This document shows, one piece after another, positions 18,131-28,150 of a stretch of DNA of 64,000 nucleotides. Position numbers and translations under genes: made by a program. Numbering within the stretch: position 1 is the stretch's first letter; every line of letters begins with the position of its first letter. Source of the stretch: Paracoccus amoyensis (lineage in GTDB: Bacteria; Pseudomonadota; Alphaproteobacteria; Rhodobacterales; Rhodobacteraceae); assembly GCF_014490725.1 (NCBI RefSeq), contig NZ_JACOQL010000001.1, forward strand, positions 248,001-312,000, read 5' to 3'. The notes below the pieces were generated by a model. The model saw nothing but the letters and a program-made list of their open reading frames with translations, did not search any database and was not told the origin of the DNA.

Positions 18131-19252
18131 ATGGCGGTGACAGAGCGATCTGAAAATCCTGGCGTTCTGCGCCGCATGCTGCAGGCGCGTGATCAGGCGG
18201 CGTCCAGTCGTGACCGCCCGCCGCAATTGCCGCTTCCGGTCCCGCAAACTCCGGCCCGCGCTGCGGCGACCGCGATTGGGCGTGCGGCAGAACGCCTGTA
18301 TCGGCTGGGTGTGCAGCCGGTTGGAATTGACATCGGCGCATTGACCCTGGCCGAGATGACCGAAGTTCTGCCAGAACCCTCATTGCTGACAATTGTTCAG
18401 GGCGTTGCGGATGCGGTTGGTGTGGTGGCGCTGTGTCCAGAAGCCGTGACGGCGCTGATCGAAATGCAGGCGCTTGGCCGCATCACGAAACGGCCCGTTG
18501 AACGTCGCAAGCTGACGCGTAGTGATGCGATGCTGTGTGTGGAATTCGTGAATGCGCTGATGGCCGAACTGGCGACGGAAATGGCCGGCGTCGAAGGGTT
18601 CGATGGCTTTTCGGGCTATCGCTATGCGACCTATCTGGATGATCCCCGTCCGCTGGCATTGATGTTGGAAGATAAACCCTACCGCAGCCTTGAATTTCGA
18701 CTGCGGCTTGGTGCGACAGAGACACGCGACGCGCGCATCTTTCTGGCGTTACCACATGTCGGCGGGGAAGGTGACAGACGAGAGGTGGCACGCCCCGAAC
18801 AGCAGCCCGCGAAGCAGGCCCCTGCCGTTCCGCCGCAATCAAGCGATCATCGCGCTGGCTTTGTGGCGACCAGCGTTCAGGATGCCCCGATAGAGGTGAT
18901 CGGTGTTCTGTGCCGCCGTCAGATCACGCTGAAAGAGCTTCGCAATTTGGTACCCGGACAGATGCTGCCGCTGCCACGCGTAAATCTGTCCGCCGCCCAA
19001 ATCGAAACAATCGATGGTCAGGTGCTGGCTGTGGGGAAGTTTGGCGAAGCAGATGGCTGCCACGCCATCCGGCTGCATTCCGGTGAGGCGGGTGATGCCG
19101 AACCCGCCCGGGCAATGGCTGCTCCTTTGATCGCAGAGGCTTTGCCACTGGACCTGTTCGGACCTGATGAGTTCCGTGCAGCCCACCTGAAAGGGACAGA
19201 AACCGACAAACTTGTCCCACAAACCGGGGGAAACGGCGCATCAATTGGCTGA
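18131..19252 (+). CDS. FliM/FliN (SpoA-domain) family protein, stand-alone
   Basis: A 373-residue protein. The middle part (about 60-230) resembles the FliM core, and the C-terminal part (about 250-325) is a SpoA/FliMN_C domain: IEVIGVLCRRQITLKELRNL, here identified by its VLCRRQITL strand, GQMLPLP and VLAVGKFGE. In flagella such domains form the switch complex C ring. No other flagellar gene is in the window. No clear Shine-Dalgarno sequence precedes ATG 18131. It may be a divergent motor-switch or type III secretion component, or have been recruited elsewhere. Confidence 0.72.
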   Translation: MAVTERSENPGVLRRMLQARDQAASSRDRPPQLPLPVPQTPARAAATAIGRAAERLYRLGVQPVGIDIGALTLAEMTEVLPEPSLLTIVQGVADAVGVVALCPEAVTALIEMQALGRITKRPVERRKLTRSDAMLCVEFVNALMAELATEMAGVEGFDGFSGYRYATYLDDPRPLALMLEDKPYRSLEFRLRLGATETRDARIFLALPHVGGEGDRREVARPEQQPAKQAPAVPPQSSDHRAGFVATSVQDAPIEVIGVLCRRQITLKELRNLVPGQMLPLPRVNLSAAQIETIDGQVLAVGKFGEADGCHAIRLHSGEAGDAEPARAMAAPLIAEALPLDLFGPDEFRAAHLKGTETDKLVPQTGGNGASIG

Positions 19253-19340
19253 AAACACGCTTTGCACTTGAATTCTCCCAGACTTGATCGCATTTAACCG
19301 GGCGTCCCGAATCCTGCGGGATGATCAAAATGGAGCGACC

Positions 19341-19559
19341 ATGGCCAAGGAAGAAATGCTCGAATTTCCCGGCGTCGTTAAGGAACTCCTGCCAAATGCG
19401 ACATTCCGGGTCGAGCTTGAAAACGGCCATGAAATCATCGCACATATGGCAGGAAAGATGCGCAAGAACCGCATCCGTGTTCTGGCCGGTGACAAGGTTC
19501 AGGTGGAAATGAACACCTATGACCTGACCAAGGGGCGGATCAATTACCGCTTCAAGTGA
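19341..19559 (+). CDS. infA: Translation initiation factor IF-1
   Basis: A 72-residue S1/OB-fold factor that binds the ribosomal A site during initiation. The sequence [18 protein letters not shown] and the ending GRINYRFK are diagnostic. ATG 19341 follows GGAG; the longer frame from 19284 lacks conservation. Confidence 0.97.
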   Translation: MAKEEMLEFPGVVKELLPNATFRVELENGHEIIAHMAGKMRKNRIRVLAGDKVQVEMNTYDLTKGRINYRFK

Positions 19560-19560
19560 C

Positions 19561-19578
19561 GTCGGCGTTGTCGCCGAC
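19561..19578 (+). repeat. Inverted repeat directly after infA
   Basis: A perfect 7-base stem GTCGGCG / CGCCGAC with loop TTGT, one base after the infA stop codon and inside the presumed leader or N-terminal codons of maf. No T-run follows, so it is not a standard terminator. It could act on maf translation or as a 3' stabiliser of infA mRNA. Confidence 0.6.
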
Positions 19579-19611
19579 GACAAATCGACACGACGGACTG
19601 ACACGCCGCGA

Positions 19612-20184
19612 CTGATCCTTGGATCGGCAAGTCCGCGGCGATTGCAGTTGCTTGCGCAGATCGGCATTGTGCCCGATGACCTGCGCAGCGCTGATATCGA
19701 CGAAAGCCCCCTGAAAGCCGAAGCGCCACGGGATTACGTGCTGCGTATCGCCTTGGCCAAAGCCACGGCTTTGGGCGCCGAGAGGGACGACGTGTTGTTG
19801 TGCGCGGACACCACGGTTGCCGTCGGCCGGCGCATCCTGGGGAAGCCGGAAAGCCGGGATGAGGCTGCGGATTTCATGCGTCTGATGTCCGGGCGCAGGC
19901 ATCGCGTCTTGACAGCCGTTGTCCTGCACCAGAACAGCAAATCTCGGACACGTCTGGTGGAAACACTGGTTCGGATGCGCCCCATTTCTGCCCCGGAACT
20001 TGAACGCTACCTTGATATCGGCGATTGGCAGGGCAAAGCCGGGGCTTATGCGATACAGGGCGCCGCTGCCGCATTCATTCCGTGGATTCAGGGTTCATTT
20101 TCATCGGTCGTCGGCTTGCCGTTGGCAGAAACTGCGGCAATGCTGGCCTCGGCCGGGATTCATGGGAAGAAGGTCGAGGCATGA
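19612..20184 (+). CDS. maf: Maf-family nucleotide pyrophosphatase, unusual start
   Basis: Maf/YhdE-type pyrophosphatases remove modified or non-canonical nucleotides. The conserved N-terminal block [18 protein letters not shown] is encoded from 19612, followed by [18 protein letters not shown] and [17 protein letters not shown], and [14 protein letters not shown]. No ATG, GTG or TTG lies upstream in frame before the stop at 19525-19527; the first TTG (19642) would cut off the catalytic GSASPRR. I place the start at CTG 19612 (about 190 aa) with low certainty; ATT 19543 or a sequence error are alternatives. It overlaps the RNase E/G start (ATGA). Confidence 0.8.
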   Translation: MILGSASPRRLQLLAQIGIVPDDLRSADIDESPLKAEAPRDYVLRIALAKATALGAERDDVLLCADTTVAVGRRILGKPESRDEAADFMRLMSGRRHRVLTAVVLHQNSKSRTRLVETLVRMRPISAPELERYLDIGDWQGKAGAYAIQGAAAAFIPWIQGSFSSVVGLPLAETAAMLASAGIHGKKVEA

Positions 20185-21236
20185 AGGGACGCCAAGTTGT
20201 TCTGGGTCATTTGTTCGGGGCCGAAGCCGCCGCACTGATGGTGGACGGCCAGCTTGTCGATTTGATCGCCGATCCCGGTGCGTTATCGCCCCTGCGGCCC
20301 GGCGCAATCTGTCGCGGTGTGGTGGAACGGTTGATGAAAGGCCAGGGCGGCGCTTTCGTGCGTCTGCCCGATGGTGAGCGTGGTTATCTTCGCGAACGGT
20401 CCGGCGTTCGCGAAGGACAGCCGATGCTGGTCCAGATTGCAGGGATCGCAGATGAGGGGAAAGCGATCCTGCTGTCTCCGCGCCTGACGTTTCGCGGACG
20501 CTACAGTCTGGTTACGCCCGGTGCCCCCGGTGTGAATGTCTCTCGGCGTATTCGGGATACGGAAACGCGCACGGAACTTGAACAGATCGGGCAAGAGGTT
20601 TTGGGAGAGCGTTCGCACGGCATCGTGATGCGAAGCGCCGCCGAGATTGCTGACCCTGACGAGATTGCGGACGAACTGGCACAGTTGGTCGACCTGGCCG
20701 ATCGCGTCACAGCCGAATCCACGGGTCAGCCCGAGCTGTTGCTGGATGCGCCTGACGCGTGGGAACAGGCCTGGATGGACTGGGCCGAGCCGGCCCCTGA
20801 TGCCGTCGAAGAGGGGGATGACAGCTTTGACCGCTGCGGCGTCACCGATGCGCTGGATGCGGTTCTGCTGGCCCGTGTCGATTTGCCTGGCGGTGCCAGT
20901 GCCTATATTGAAACGACGCGCGCCCTGACCGCGATTGATGTGAACACGGGTGCGGATGCAACGCCCGCCGCATCGCTCAAGGCGAATATCGCACTGGCGC
21001 GTGATCTGTCGCGGCAGTTGCGTTTGCGCGGTCTGGGCGGCCAGATCGTCGTAGACTTTGCCCCGATGCCCAAACGCGACCGGGCGACGTTGGATCAGGT
21101 GTTGAAAGCCGCCTTCAAGGGCGAAAGCGCAGAAACCTCGTTGGTTGGCTGGACCACGATGGGCCTGTATGAAATCAATCGAAAACGCGACCGGGTCGCC
21201 CTTGAGCGCCTGTTCGCCGAGGAAGGAAAAGGCTGA
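20181..21236 (+). CDS. Compact ribonuclease E/G family protein
   Basis: A 351-aa endoribonuclease-like protein. The S1-like insert (about 35-85) precedes the catalytic DNase I-like part with [10 protein letters not shown] and [13 protein letters not shown], which hold the two metal-binding aspartates of RNase E/G. It is shorter than RNase G (about 490 aa) and ends without the CPxC zinc-link or small domain, so dimer assembly may differ. The ATG overlaps the maf stop and the stop overlaps the yacG start, so infA-maf-RNase-yacG look like one unit. Confidence 0.85.
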   Translation: MKGRQVVLGHLFGAEAAALMVDGQLVDLIADPGALSPLRPGAICRGVVERLMKGQGGAFVRLPDGERGYLRERSGVREGQPMLVQIAGIADEGKAILLSPRLTFRGRYSLVTPGAPGVNVSRRIRDTETRTELEQIGQEVLGERSHGIVMRSAAEIADPDEIADELAQLVDLADRVTAESTGQPELLLDAPDAWEQAWMDWAEPAPDAVEEGDDSFDRCGVTDALDAVLLARVDLPGGASAYIETTRALTAIDVNTGADATPAASLKANIALARDLSRQLRLRGLGGQIVVDFAPMPKRDRATLDQVLKAAFKGESAETSLVGWTTMGLYEINRKRDRVALERLFAEEGKG

Positions 21237-21442
21237 TGGCCTGCCCGATCTGCAATAAGGATAGTGCGCCCAATTACCGTCCATTCTGCTCAAAACGCTG
21301 TGCCGATGTTGATCTTGGCCACTGGCTGCGGGGCGATTATGTCATCCCCGGACCACCCCTGGATGACATCGCATCCGATGAGAGCGAGAGAGAAACAAAA
21401 AACAGCGATTTGGGGCTGGACAGTCGCGACAAGCGACCGTAA
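21236..21442 (+). CDS. yacG: DNA gyrase inhibitor YacG
   Basis: A 68-residue zinc protein with the family pattern CPIC-(15)-CSKRC followed by [14 protein letters not shown]. Family members bind GyrB and inhibit gyrase. The start codon overlaps the upstream stop (TGATG). A charged, non-conserved tail follows the zinc domain. Confidence 0.92.
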   Translation: MACPICNKDSAPNYRPFCSKRCADVDLGHWLRGDYVIPGPPLDDIASDESERETKNSDLGLDSRDKRP

Positions 21443-21480
21443 ACACCCTCCACGCACGGCGGCAGAGATGCTGCCAGATT

Positions 21481-21556
21481 GCCCGGATAGCTCAGTTGGT
21501 AGAGCAGCGGATTGAAAATCCGCGTGTCGGTGGTTCGAATCCGCCTCCGGGCACCA
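21481..21556 (+). tRNA. tRNA-Phe (GAA)
   Basis: 76 bases including an encoded CCA. The acceptor stem GCCCGGA pairs with TCCGGGC, D arm AGCTCAG, anticodon loop TTGAAAA in the stem CGGAT/ATCCG giving anticodon GAA, and T arm GGTTCGAATCC. It starts 38 bases after yacG and is probably on the same transcript. Confidence 0.97.
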
Positions 21557-21642
21557 TTTAAATCCTTGATATGAATATAATATCGGACCGCAGTTCGCGC
21601 CGCTTGATGGCGCCGGATGCTGACGCCAGCGCCCATGAAAAA

Positions 21643-21665
21643 GGCGGCCAGTTGGCCGCCTTTCT
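21643..21665. terminator. Bidirectional terminator between tRNA-Phe and MFS gene
   Basis: GGCGGCCA / TGGCCGCC hairpin with a very short loop, flanked by AAAAA on the left and TTTCT on the right. On the minus strand it ends in TTTTTC just after the transporter stop codon; on the plus strand it can end the tRNA-Phe transcript. Confidence 0.75.
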
Positions 21666-21668
21666 GCG

Positions 21669-22967
21669 TCACACTTCGTCGCGCCCCGAAGCGAGAATGC
21701 ACAGCAGCGTCACGACCGCCGCTGCCAGCATGTAATAACCGACATAATGCAGGCCGAAATTCGTCTGCAACCACGTCGCCGCATACGGTGCCAGCGAGGC
21801 GCCGAAGATACCTGCGAAGTTGAAGGTCATCGACGCGCCGGTATAGCGAACCTTGGTCGGGAAAGGCGCGGCCAGCGCGGCCCCGATCACGCCATAGGTC
21901 AGGCCCATCAGGAACATGCCGACGGTGATGAAGACATACAGCTTGTCTTCGCCGCCGCTCATCAATGGGCCAAGCAGGAACGAGAAGGCGCCGATCAGCA
22001 CGGTGATCACGATCAGGAACGGGCGGCGGCCGACGCGGTCGGCGATCTTGCCCGCAATCGGGATCGCAATGCCAAAGACGACCGCACCGAAGATTTGCAG
22101 CTTCAGCGCATCAAGGAACGGAATTTGCAGGACCTTGACGTTGTAGGACAGCAGCCATGCCGTGCAGATGTAGAACAGCACAAAGGTGACCAGCGCCACG
22201 AAGGTGCCCAGGAACAGGCTGCGTTTGTGATTGCGAAACAGCTCGACCACGGGGACCGAGACGCGCTCGTCCCGCTTGACGGCTTCGGCAAATTCCGGGG
22301 TTTCGGTGATCGACAGGCGAACCCAAAGGCCCAACGCGACCAGAAGGATCGAGGCCAGGAATGGCAGGCGCCAGCCCCATGTCAGCAGGTCGTCCTGGCT
22401 CATGAAATGCAGCATGACCCAGAAGAATCCCGAAGACAGGAACAATCCGATCGGCGCACCAAGCTGGGGGAACATGCCATACCAGCTGCGTTTGCCTTCG
22501 GGCGCGTTTTCGGTGGCCAACAGCACCGCGCCGCCCCATTCACCACCAAGGCCGAAGCCCTGACCAAAGCGGCATAGCGCCAGCAGCGCCGGTGCGGCCA
22601 CGCCGATCTGGGCGTAGGTGGGCAGCAACCCGATGATCACGGTGGAAACGCCCATGGTCAGGAGCGCCGCCACCAGGGTGACTTTGCGCCCCACCCGGTC
22701 GCCAAAATGGCCGAACACGACGGCGCCAAAGGGGCGGGCGAAGAAGGCAATCGAGAATGTCGCGAAAGAGGCCAGCAACGCCGTCATCGCATCCTCGGCC
22801 GGAAAGAACAGCGTCGGGAAAATCAGCACCGCCGCGGTCGCATAGACATAAAAGTCAAAGAATTCGATGGTTGTGCCGATCAGGCTGGCCAGCAAAACCT
22901 GAGCAGGAGAGTTCAACGGCTTTCGACGTTGCGCCACGTCGGGCGCATGAAGGTTGGTTTCGGTCAT
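21669..22967 (-). CDS. MFS transporter, metabolite:H+ symporter (MHS) type
   Basis: A 432-aa inner-membrane carrier with about 12 predicted helices. The N-terminal block SLIGTTIEFFDFYVYATAA, the loop GDRVGRKVTL and the block GLGGEWGGAVLLATENAP are characteristic of the MHS (ProP/ShiA/KgtP-like) subfamily, which takes up organic acids, osmolytes or shikimate by proton symport. The exact substrate cannot be read from the sequence. ATG 22967 gives the usual start TETN; another ATG lies five codons upstream. Confidence 0.88.
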   Translation of the reverse strand: MTETNLHAPDVAQRRKPLNSPAQVLLASLIGTTIEFFDFYVYATAAVLIFPTLFFPAEDAMTALLASFATFSIAFFARPFGAVVFGHFGDRVGRKVTLVAALLTMGVSTVIIGLLPTYAQIGVAAPALLALCRFGQGFGLGGEWGGAVLLATENAPEGKRSWYGMFPQLGAPIGLFLSSGFFWVMLHFMSQDDLLTWGWRLPFLASILLVALGLWVRLSITETPEFAEAVKRDERVSVPVVELFRNHKRSLFLGTFVALVTFVLFYICTAWLLSYNVKVLQIPFLDALKLQIFGAVVFGIAIPIAGKIADRVGRRPFLIVITVLIGAFSFLLGPLMSGGEDKLYVFITVGMFLMGLTYGVIGAALAAPFPTKVRYTGASMTFNFAGIFGASLAPYAATWLQTNFGLHYVGYYMLAAAVVTLLCILASGRDEV

Positions 22968-23225
22968 TACTAAGATCCGCATCGGTTATGGAGGAGGCAT
23001 GGCGTCGCGGAAGACGCATGGCCGGGCCGCGCTATCGCAAAAAGCGGTAAAAGAAAATGGCCGAAAGCTAAGAAAATTGCGCTATGCAGTCAGTGCATGG
23101 CAACTAGATTGCGCGATGGTGCGGGCCGATTGATTGCCCGGGTGTTCCGAGACAGGAAGGGACGCAACCGATCCACCGCGTGGTTCGTTATCTGGCAGTC
23201 GTCTTTTTAGAACGAGGGTATCGCA

Positions 23226-24710
23226 ATGCCACAAGGCCGGGATTTAACCACGGGATCAATCGCCTCGGCCTTGCTTCTGTTTGCCCTGCCAACCCTGGGG
23301 TCGTCGATCCTGCAATCCGCCAATGGCTCGATCGACGCGGTATGGGTTGGGCGGCTTTTGGGGGAAAACGCGCTGGCCGCGACCACCAATGGCAACCTGA
23401 TCATGTTCATGCTGACGGCTTTTGTCTTTGGTTTCGGAATGGCCGCGACCATCCTGATCGGACAGGCGATCGGGCGAAGGGACATGACCGGCGCGAAAGA
23501 GGTCGTCGGCACGGCGATTGGCACCTTCGCGCCGGTTGCCTTGATCATCGCGGTTGCTGGCTGGTTGGTTGCGCCACAGGTTCTGGCCTTGCTGGGAACC
23601 GGGCCAGAGATCACGCCGCTGGCCCGCGATTTCCTGCGAGTGACCTTCATTGCGATGCCCGCCATGCTGATGCAGACGATGATCATGATGGCGCTGCGCG
23701 GGGCAGGGGATTCGATCACGCCCTTGATCTTCATGGCCGTGGCGGTCGTGCTGGACGTTGTCCTGAACCCGGTGTTCATTCTGGGCATGGGGCCGGTGCC
23801 CGAAATGGGGATTGGCGGATCTGCATTCGCGATGGCGGTTGCAAACTATATCAGCCTGGTCGCGATGCTGATCTATATCTATGCCAGTCGAAATCCGCTT
23901 CGTCTGCATCGGGATGAACTGCATTTGCTGCGCCCGGCGCGGTCCGTCCTGCGCCTGATGGTTGGCAAAGGGCTGCCAATCGGCATCCAGATGGTCGTCG
24001 TGTCCAGCGCGATGCTGACCATGATGACCCTGGTCAACAGCGAAGGCGTTGATACCACCGCAGCCTTTGGTGCCACACAGCAGCTTTGGACCTATGTCCA
24101 GATGCCTGCGATGGCGCTTGGCGCGGCGGTCAGTGCAATGGCTGCGCAGAATATCGGGGCAGGCAACTGGGACCGCGTGTCGCAGATCACCCGCATGGGA
24201 CTTGTCTTCAATATCCTGCTGACCGGCGGATTGGTGGTGGCATTGTTCTTTGTCGATCATCTGGCCCTTGGCTTCTTTTTGGGCGCAGACAGCCCGGCCA
24301 TCGCGATTGGTCAGCATATCCTGCGCGTGGCAACCTGGGGCTTTATCGCCTTTGGTGTGACGATGGTTCTGTTCGGAACGATCCGGGCGAACGGGCAGGT
24401 CGTCTGGCCAGTCGTCATCCTGTTCATTTCGCTTTATCCGGTGCGGCTTGGCGTCGCCTATGGATTGCGAGAATGGCTGGGTGTCGATGCCTTGTGGGTC
24501 AGCTTTCCGGTGGCGATGGTTGCGACGATGATCATGGCGATCGGGCTGTATCTGCAAGGGGGATGGCGGCGCAGCACTGCCATGGCCCGCCTTGATGATG
24601 CCGAGGCCGCGCCCGCCATGTCGATCTCCTCCGAAGCCGGATCACCGATCAGCCCGCGCAACCCGCAAATTCCGCCTGCGCAGGCCTGTGAAAGAATCGA
24701 TCAGGTTTGA
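23226..24710 (+). CDS. MATE family efflux transporter
   Basis: A 494-aa protein with about 12 membrane helices in two similar halves; the MATE pattern is seen in the opening segment LFALPTLGSSILQSANGSIDAVWVG and in MALRGAGDS of the first half, with GATQQLWTYVQMPAMALG and FGTIRANGQVVWP in the second. Probably Na+ or H+ coupled export of drugs or metabolites (NorM/DinF-like). A charged, low-complexity C-terminal tail of about 45 residues extends beyond the last helix. GAGGG precedes ATG 23226. Confidence 0.88.
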   Translation: MPQGRDLTTGSIASALLLFALPTLGSSILQSANGSIDAVWVGRLLGENALAATTNGNLIMFMLTAFVFGFGMAATILIGQAIGRRDMTGAKEVVGTAIGTFAPVALIIAVAGWLVAPQVLALLGTGPEITPLARDFLRVTFIAMPAMLMQTMIMMALRGAGDSITPLIFMAVAVVLDVVLNPVFILGMGPVPEMGIGGSAFAMAVANYISLVAMLIYIYASRNPLRLHRDELHLLRPARSVLRLMVGKGLPIGIQMVVVSSAMLTMMTLVNSEGVDTTAAFGATQQLWTYVQMPAMALGAAVSAMAAQNIGAGNWDRVSQITRMGLVFNILLTGGLVVALFFVDHLALGFFLGADSPAIAIGQHILRVATWGFIAFGVTMVLFGTIRANGQVVWPVVILFISLYPVRLGVAYGLREWLGVDALWVSFPVAMVATMIMAIGLYLQGGWRRSTAMARLDDAEAAPAMSISSEAGSPISPRNPQIPPAQACERIDQV

Positions 24711-24789
24711 TTTCAGACCAATAGCTCGGTTGTGAAATGAACGGTTGTTTTGAAACCTGTCCAAATCGACAAGGCATTGGTCAACGCTA

Positions 24790-24819
24790 TTGACGCGAAT
24801 CTGAAAAGCTTCCTACTGT
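24790..24819 (+). promoter_or_regulatory. Candidate promoter of a small transcription unit
   Basis: TTGACG, 18 bases, TACTGT. With the terminator ending at 25130 it would give an RNA of about 300 bases. The -35 box is good and the -10 box weak. Confidence 0.35.
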
Positions 24820-24947
24820 CAGCTTGAAGCAGTCGGAAATATCGGGTTTCGATCGATCCAATTGCTTCATTTTGCCTTGGTTATCAGTGCTGGCAATGTG
24901 AAAAAAATGAAAGCCGGCTGACTGCTGATGACCATTCGATAGGGGTT

Positions 24948-25085
24948 ATGGCCAAGGGCACGAATATCTCTTCCCAGGATGAAACCTGTCCGACGATCCG
25001 TCGCTGTGCGGAAATCGGAAGAAGCGGTGAGCCATTCACCAAACCCGCATCGGGCAATCAAAAGGTCACCACTCACTGTAGCTAG
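24948..25085 (+). CDS. Possible 45-residue small protein
   Basis: An ATG frame of 45 codons that starts MAKGTNISSQDE and ends in TTHCS. It has three cysteines and a basic, polar composition, with no membrane segment. AGGGG lies only two bases before the ATG, closer than ideal. The stop codon lies 8 bases before a strong terminator, and a candidate promoter lies upstream, so this could be a genuine short gene. The RNA alone may be the product instead. I do not recognise the sequence. Confidence 0.3.
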   Translation: MAKGTNISSQDETCPTIRRCAEIGRSGEPFTKPASGNQKVTTHCS

Positions 25086-25093
25086 TGCTGTCG

Positions 25094-25130
25094 CGCGGAT
25101 CCTCAGGCAACGGGATCCGCGTTTTGTTTT
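25094..25130 (+). terminator. Strong rho-independent terminator upstream of nuoA
   Basis: A perfect 9-base stem CGCGGATCC / GGATCCGCG, loop of ten bases, then TTTTGTTTT. It lies 384 bases after the MATE gene, too far to be an obvious MATE terminator, and isolates the nuo operon from upstream transcription. Confidence 0.85.
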
Positions 25131-25282
25131 GACACGGATTGCGGTCTTGTGCGTGTCGACGATTCTGGCAGGCCGCCGGGCCGGCACATTTTCGCGGCAT
25201 TCCTGTTAGCGCCCAAGCGGTTACGTGATGGAATCTGGTGCAATTCACTGCATTCTGGCGCATTTCGCGCCCTTTGGGGCAA

Positions 25283-25311
25283 TTGACCCTGCCTGCTGTC
25301 AGGTCTAAACC
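25283..25311 (+). promoter_or_regulatory. Candidate nuo operon promoter
   Basis: TTGACC, exactly 17 bases, TAAACC, ending 61 bases before the nuoA start codon. The best sigma-70-like match in the region between the terminator and nuoA. Confidence 0.45.
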
Positions 25312-25372
25312 GACCATAGCCAACCCGTCGCGGGCAGCCAAGTTTCCCCGCGACCGACAAGGGGAACTGTTC

Positions 25373-26286
<914 letters not shown>

Positions 26287-26289
26287 CAG

Positions 26290-26907
26290 ATGGCTGTTTA
26301 TCCCGATATTGATGCCCTGAGCCAATTGGCCGAGCATATCCAGCTCCGCCGCAGCAATCAGGTTCTGGATACCGCCATCGAATTTGGCGAACTGACCATC
26401 ACCAGCACCGTCAGCGGCGTTCTGGATCTGGTCGATTTCCTGCGCTCTGATTCCAGCTGTCGTTTCTCGACCCTGATCGACATTACCGCCGTGGATCACC
26501 CGGCACGCCCGCAGCGTTTCGATGTCGTCTGGCATTTTCTGTCGATGTATCAGAACCAGCGTGTTCGCGTGAAAGCCGCCATCCGCGAAGATGAGGTCGT
26601 GCCCTCGCTGACCGGGATATTCCCGAATGCGAACTGGTATGAGCGTGAAATCTTTGACATGTTCGGCATCCTGTTCAGCGGACATCCCGATTTGCGCCGT
26701 ATCCTGACGGATTACGGTTTCAGCGGCTATCCGCTGCGCAAGGATTTCCCGACCACGGGCTATGTCGAGGTGCGCTATAGCGACACCGAAAAGCGCGTCG
26801 TTTATGAGCCGGTGAACCTGACGCAGGAATACCGTCAGTTCGATTTCCTTTCGCCGTGGGAGGGCGCGAAATACGTGCTGCCCGGCGACGAAAAGAGCAA
26901 GGGGTAA
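26290..26907 (+). CDS. nuoC: NADH-quinone oxidoreductase subunit C
   Basis: The 30-kDa peripheral subunit, 205 aa, separate from NuoD as in alphaproteobacteria and mitochondria (fused in E. coli). The family block [31 protein letters not shown], cited by WYERE and FDMFG, and the ending GYPLRKDFP are present. Three bases after nuoB. Confidence 0.96.
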   Translation: MAVYPDIDALSQLAEHIQLRRSNQVLDTAIEFGELTITSTVSGVLDLVDFLRSDSSCRFSTLIDITAVDHPARPQRFDVVWHFLSMYQNQRVRVKAAIREDEVVPSLTGIFPNANWYEREIFDMFGILFSGHPDLRRILTDYGFSGYPLRKDFPTTGYVEVRYSDTEKRVVYEPVNLTQEYRQFDFLSPWEGAKYVLPGDEKSKG

Positions 26908-26911
26908 GGCC

Positions 26912-28150
26912 ATGGACGGCGATATCCGCAAAAACCAATACGACGATGGCAGCCACGATATTTTGTCGGGCGAACAGAACATCCGTAACTTCAACATCAA
27001 TTTCGGCCCGCAGCACCCTGCCGCGCACGGCGTGCTTCGTATGGTGCTGGAGCTGGATGGTGAGGTTGTCGAACGCGCCGACCCGCATATCGGTCTGCTG
27101 CACCGTGGCACCGAAAAGCTGATGGAAAGCAGAACCTACCTGCAAAACCTGCCTTATTTCGACCGTCTGGACTATGTGGCGCCGATGAACCAGGAACACG
27201 CCTGGTGTCTGGCAATCGAACGCCTGACCGGCACCACGATTCCGCGCCGCGCCAGTCTGATCCGGGTTCTGTTCTCGGAAATCGGACGCATTCTGAACCA
27301 CCTGATGGGCTTGACCACTGGTGCGCTGGATATCGGCGCACTGACGCCACCCTTGTGGGGGTTCGAACCGCGCGAACAGTTGATGATCTTCTATGAACGG
27401 GCCTGCGGTGCGCGTCTGCACGCGGCCTATTTCCGCCCCGGCGGCGTTCATCAGGATCTGCCGCCTGATCTGATCGACGATATCGAGGCATGGTGCGATC
27501 CCTTTCTGAAGGTCGTGGACGATCTGGCAGGCCTGCTGGTCGAAAACCGTATCTTCAAGCAGCGCTTGGTCAATATCGGCATCGTGACCGAACAGGACGC
27601 TTTGGATTGGGGCTATACCGGCGTCATGGTGCGTGGCTCGGGTCTGGCGTGGGATTTGCGCCGTTCGCAACCCTATGAATGCTATGACGAATTTGAATTC
27701 CAGATTCCGGTGGGCAAGAATGGCGATTGCTATGACCGCTTCCTGTGCCGGATGGAGGAGATGCGTCAATCCGTCAGCATCATGCGTCAGGCGATCCAGA
27801 AACTGCGGGCCGAACCTGCGGGCGACGTCATGGCCCGTGGTAAACTGGCACCGCCCAAGCGCAACGACATGAAGCGGGACATGGAAAGCCTGATCCACCA
27901 CTTCAAGCTTTACACCGAAGGCTTCAAAGTCCCCGCGGGCGAGGTTTATGCCGCCGTCGAAGCCCCCAAGGGCGAGTTCGGCGTTTATCTGGTCAGCGAT
28001 GGCACCAATAAACCCTACCGCGCCAAGCTGCGCGCACCGGGCTTTACCCATTTGCAGTCGATGGACTGGATGGCCAAAGGGCATATGCTGGCCGACGTTC
28101 CGGCCTTGATCGCCACACAGGACATTGTGTTTGGTGAGGTGGACCGGTGA
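26912..28150 (+). CDS. nuoD: NADH-quinone oxidoreductase subunit D
   Basis: The 49-kDa subunit that forms the quinone pocket with NuoB. 412 aa, with [20 protein letters not shown] near the N-terminus (quinone-site histidine and conserved arginine) and the C-terminal DIVFGEVDR. Related to the large subunit of NiFe hydrogenases but without the metal cysteines. Its stop overlaps the start of a 32-codon ORF (TGATG). Confidence 0.97.
   Translation: MDGDIRKNQYDDGSHDILSGEQNIRNFNINFGPQHPAAHGVLRMVLELDGEVVERADPHIGLLHRGTEKLMESRTYLQNLPYFDRLDYVAPMNQEHAWCLAIERLTGTTIPRRASLIRVLFSEIGRILNHLMGLTTGALDIGALTPPLWGFEPREQLMIFYERACGARLHAAYFRPGGVHQDLPPDLIDDIEAWCDPFLKVVDDLAGLLVENRIFKQRLVNIGIVTEQDALDWGYTGVMVRGSGLAWDLRRSQPYECYDEFEFQIPVGKNGDCYDRFLCRMEEMRQSVSIMRQAIQKLRAEPAGDVMARGKLAPPKRNDMKRDMESLIHHFKLYTEGFKVPAGEVYAAVEAPKGEFGVYLVSDGTNKPYRAKLRAPGFTHLQSMDWMAKGHMLADVPALIATQDIVFGEVDR

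Larger units (their letters stand above)
24711..25372 (+). other. Long intergenic region between MATE gene and nuoA
   Basis: 662 bases without a conventional gene. From left to right: a candidate promoter (24790-24819), a possible 45-codon ORF (24948-25085), a strong terminator (25094-25130), a candidate nuo promoter (25283-25311) and the nuoA ribosome binding site. Other open frames on both strands have no start signal and cross the terminator. Confidence 0.6.

Noticed and set aside
23256..24557. A 433-codon antisense frame in the MATE gene
   Set aside because: Charged His/Asp/Arg-rich product without domains, opposite to a clear MATE transporter.
24867..25187. A 106-codon minus-strand frame in the gap before nuoA
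   Set aside because: It crosses the strong terminator at 25094-25130 and has no ribosome binding site or conserved motif.
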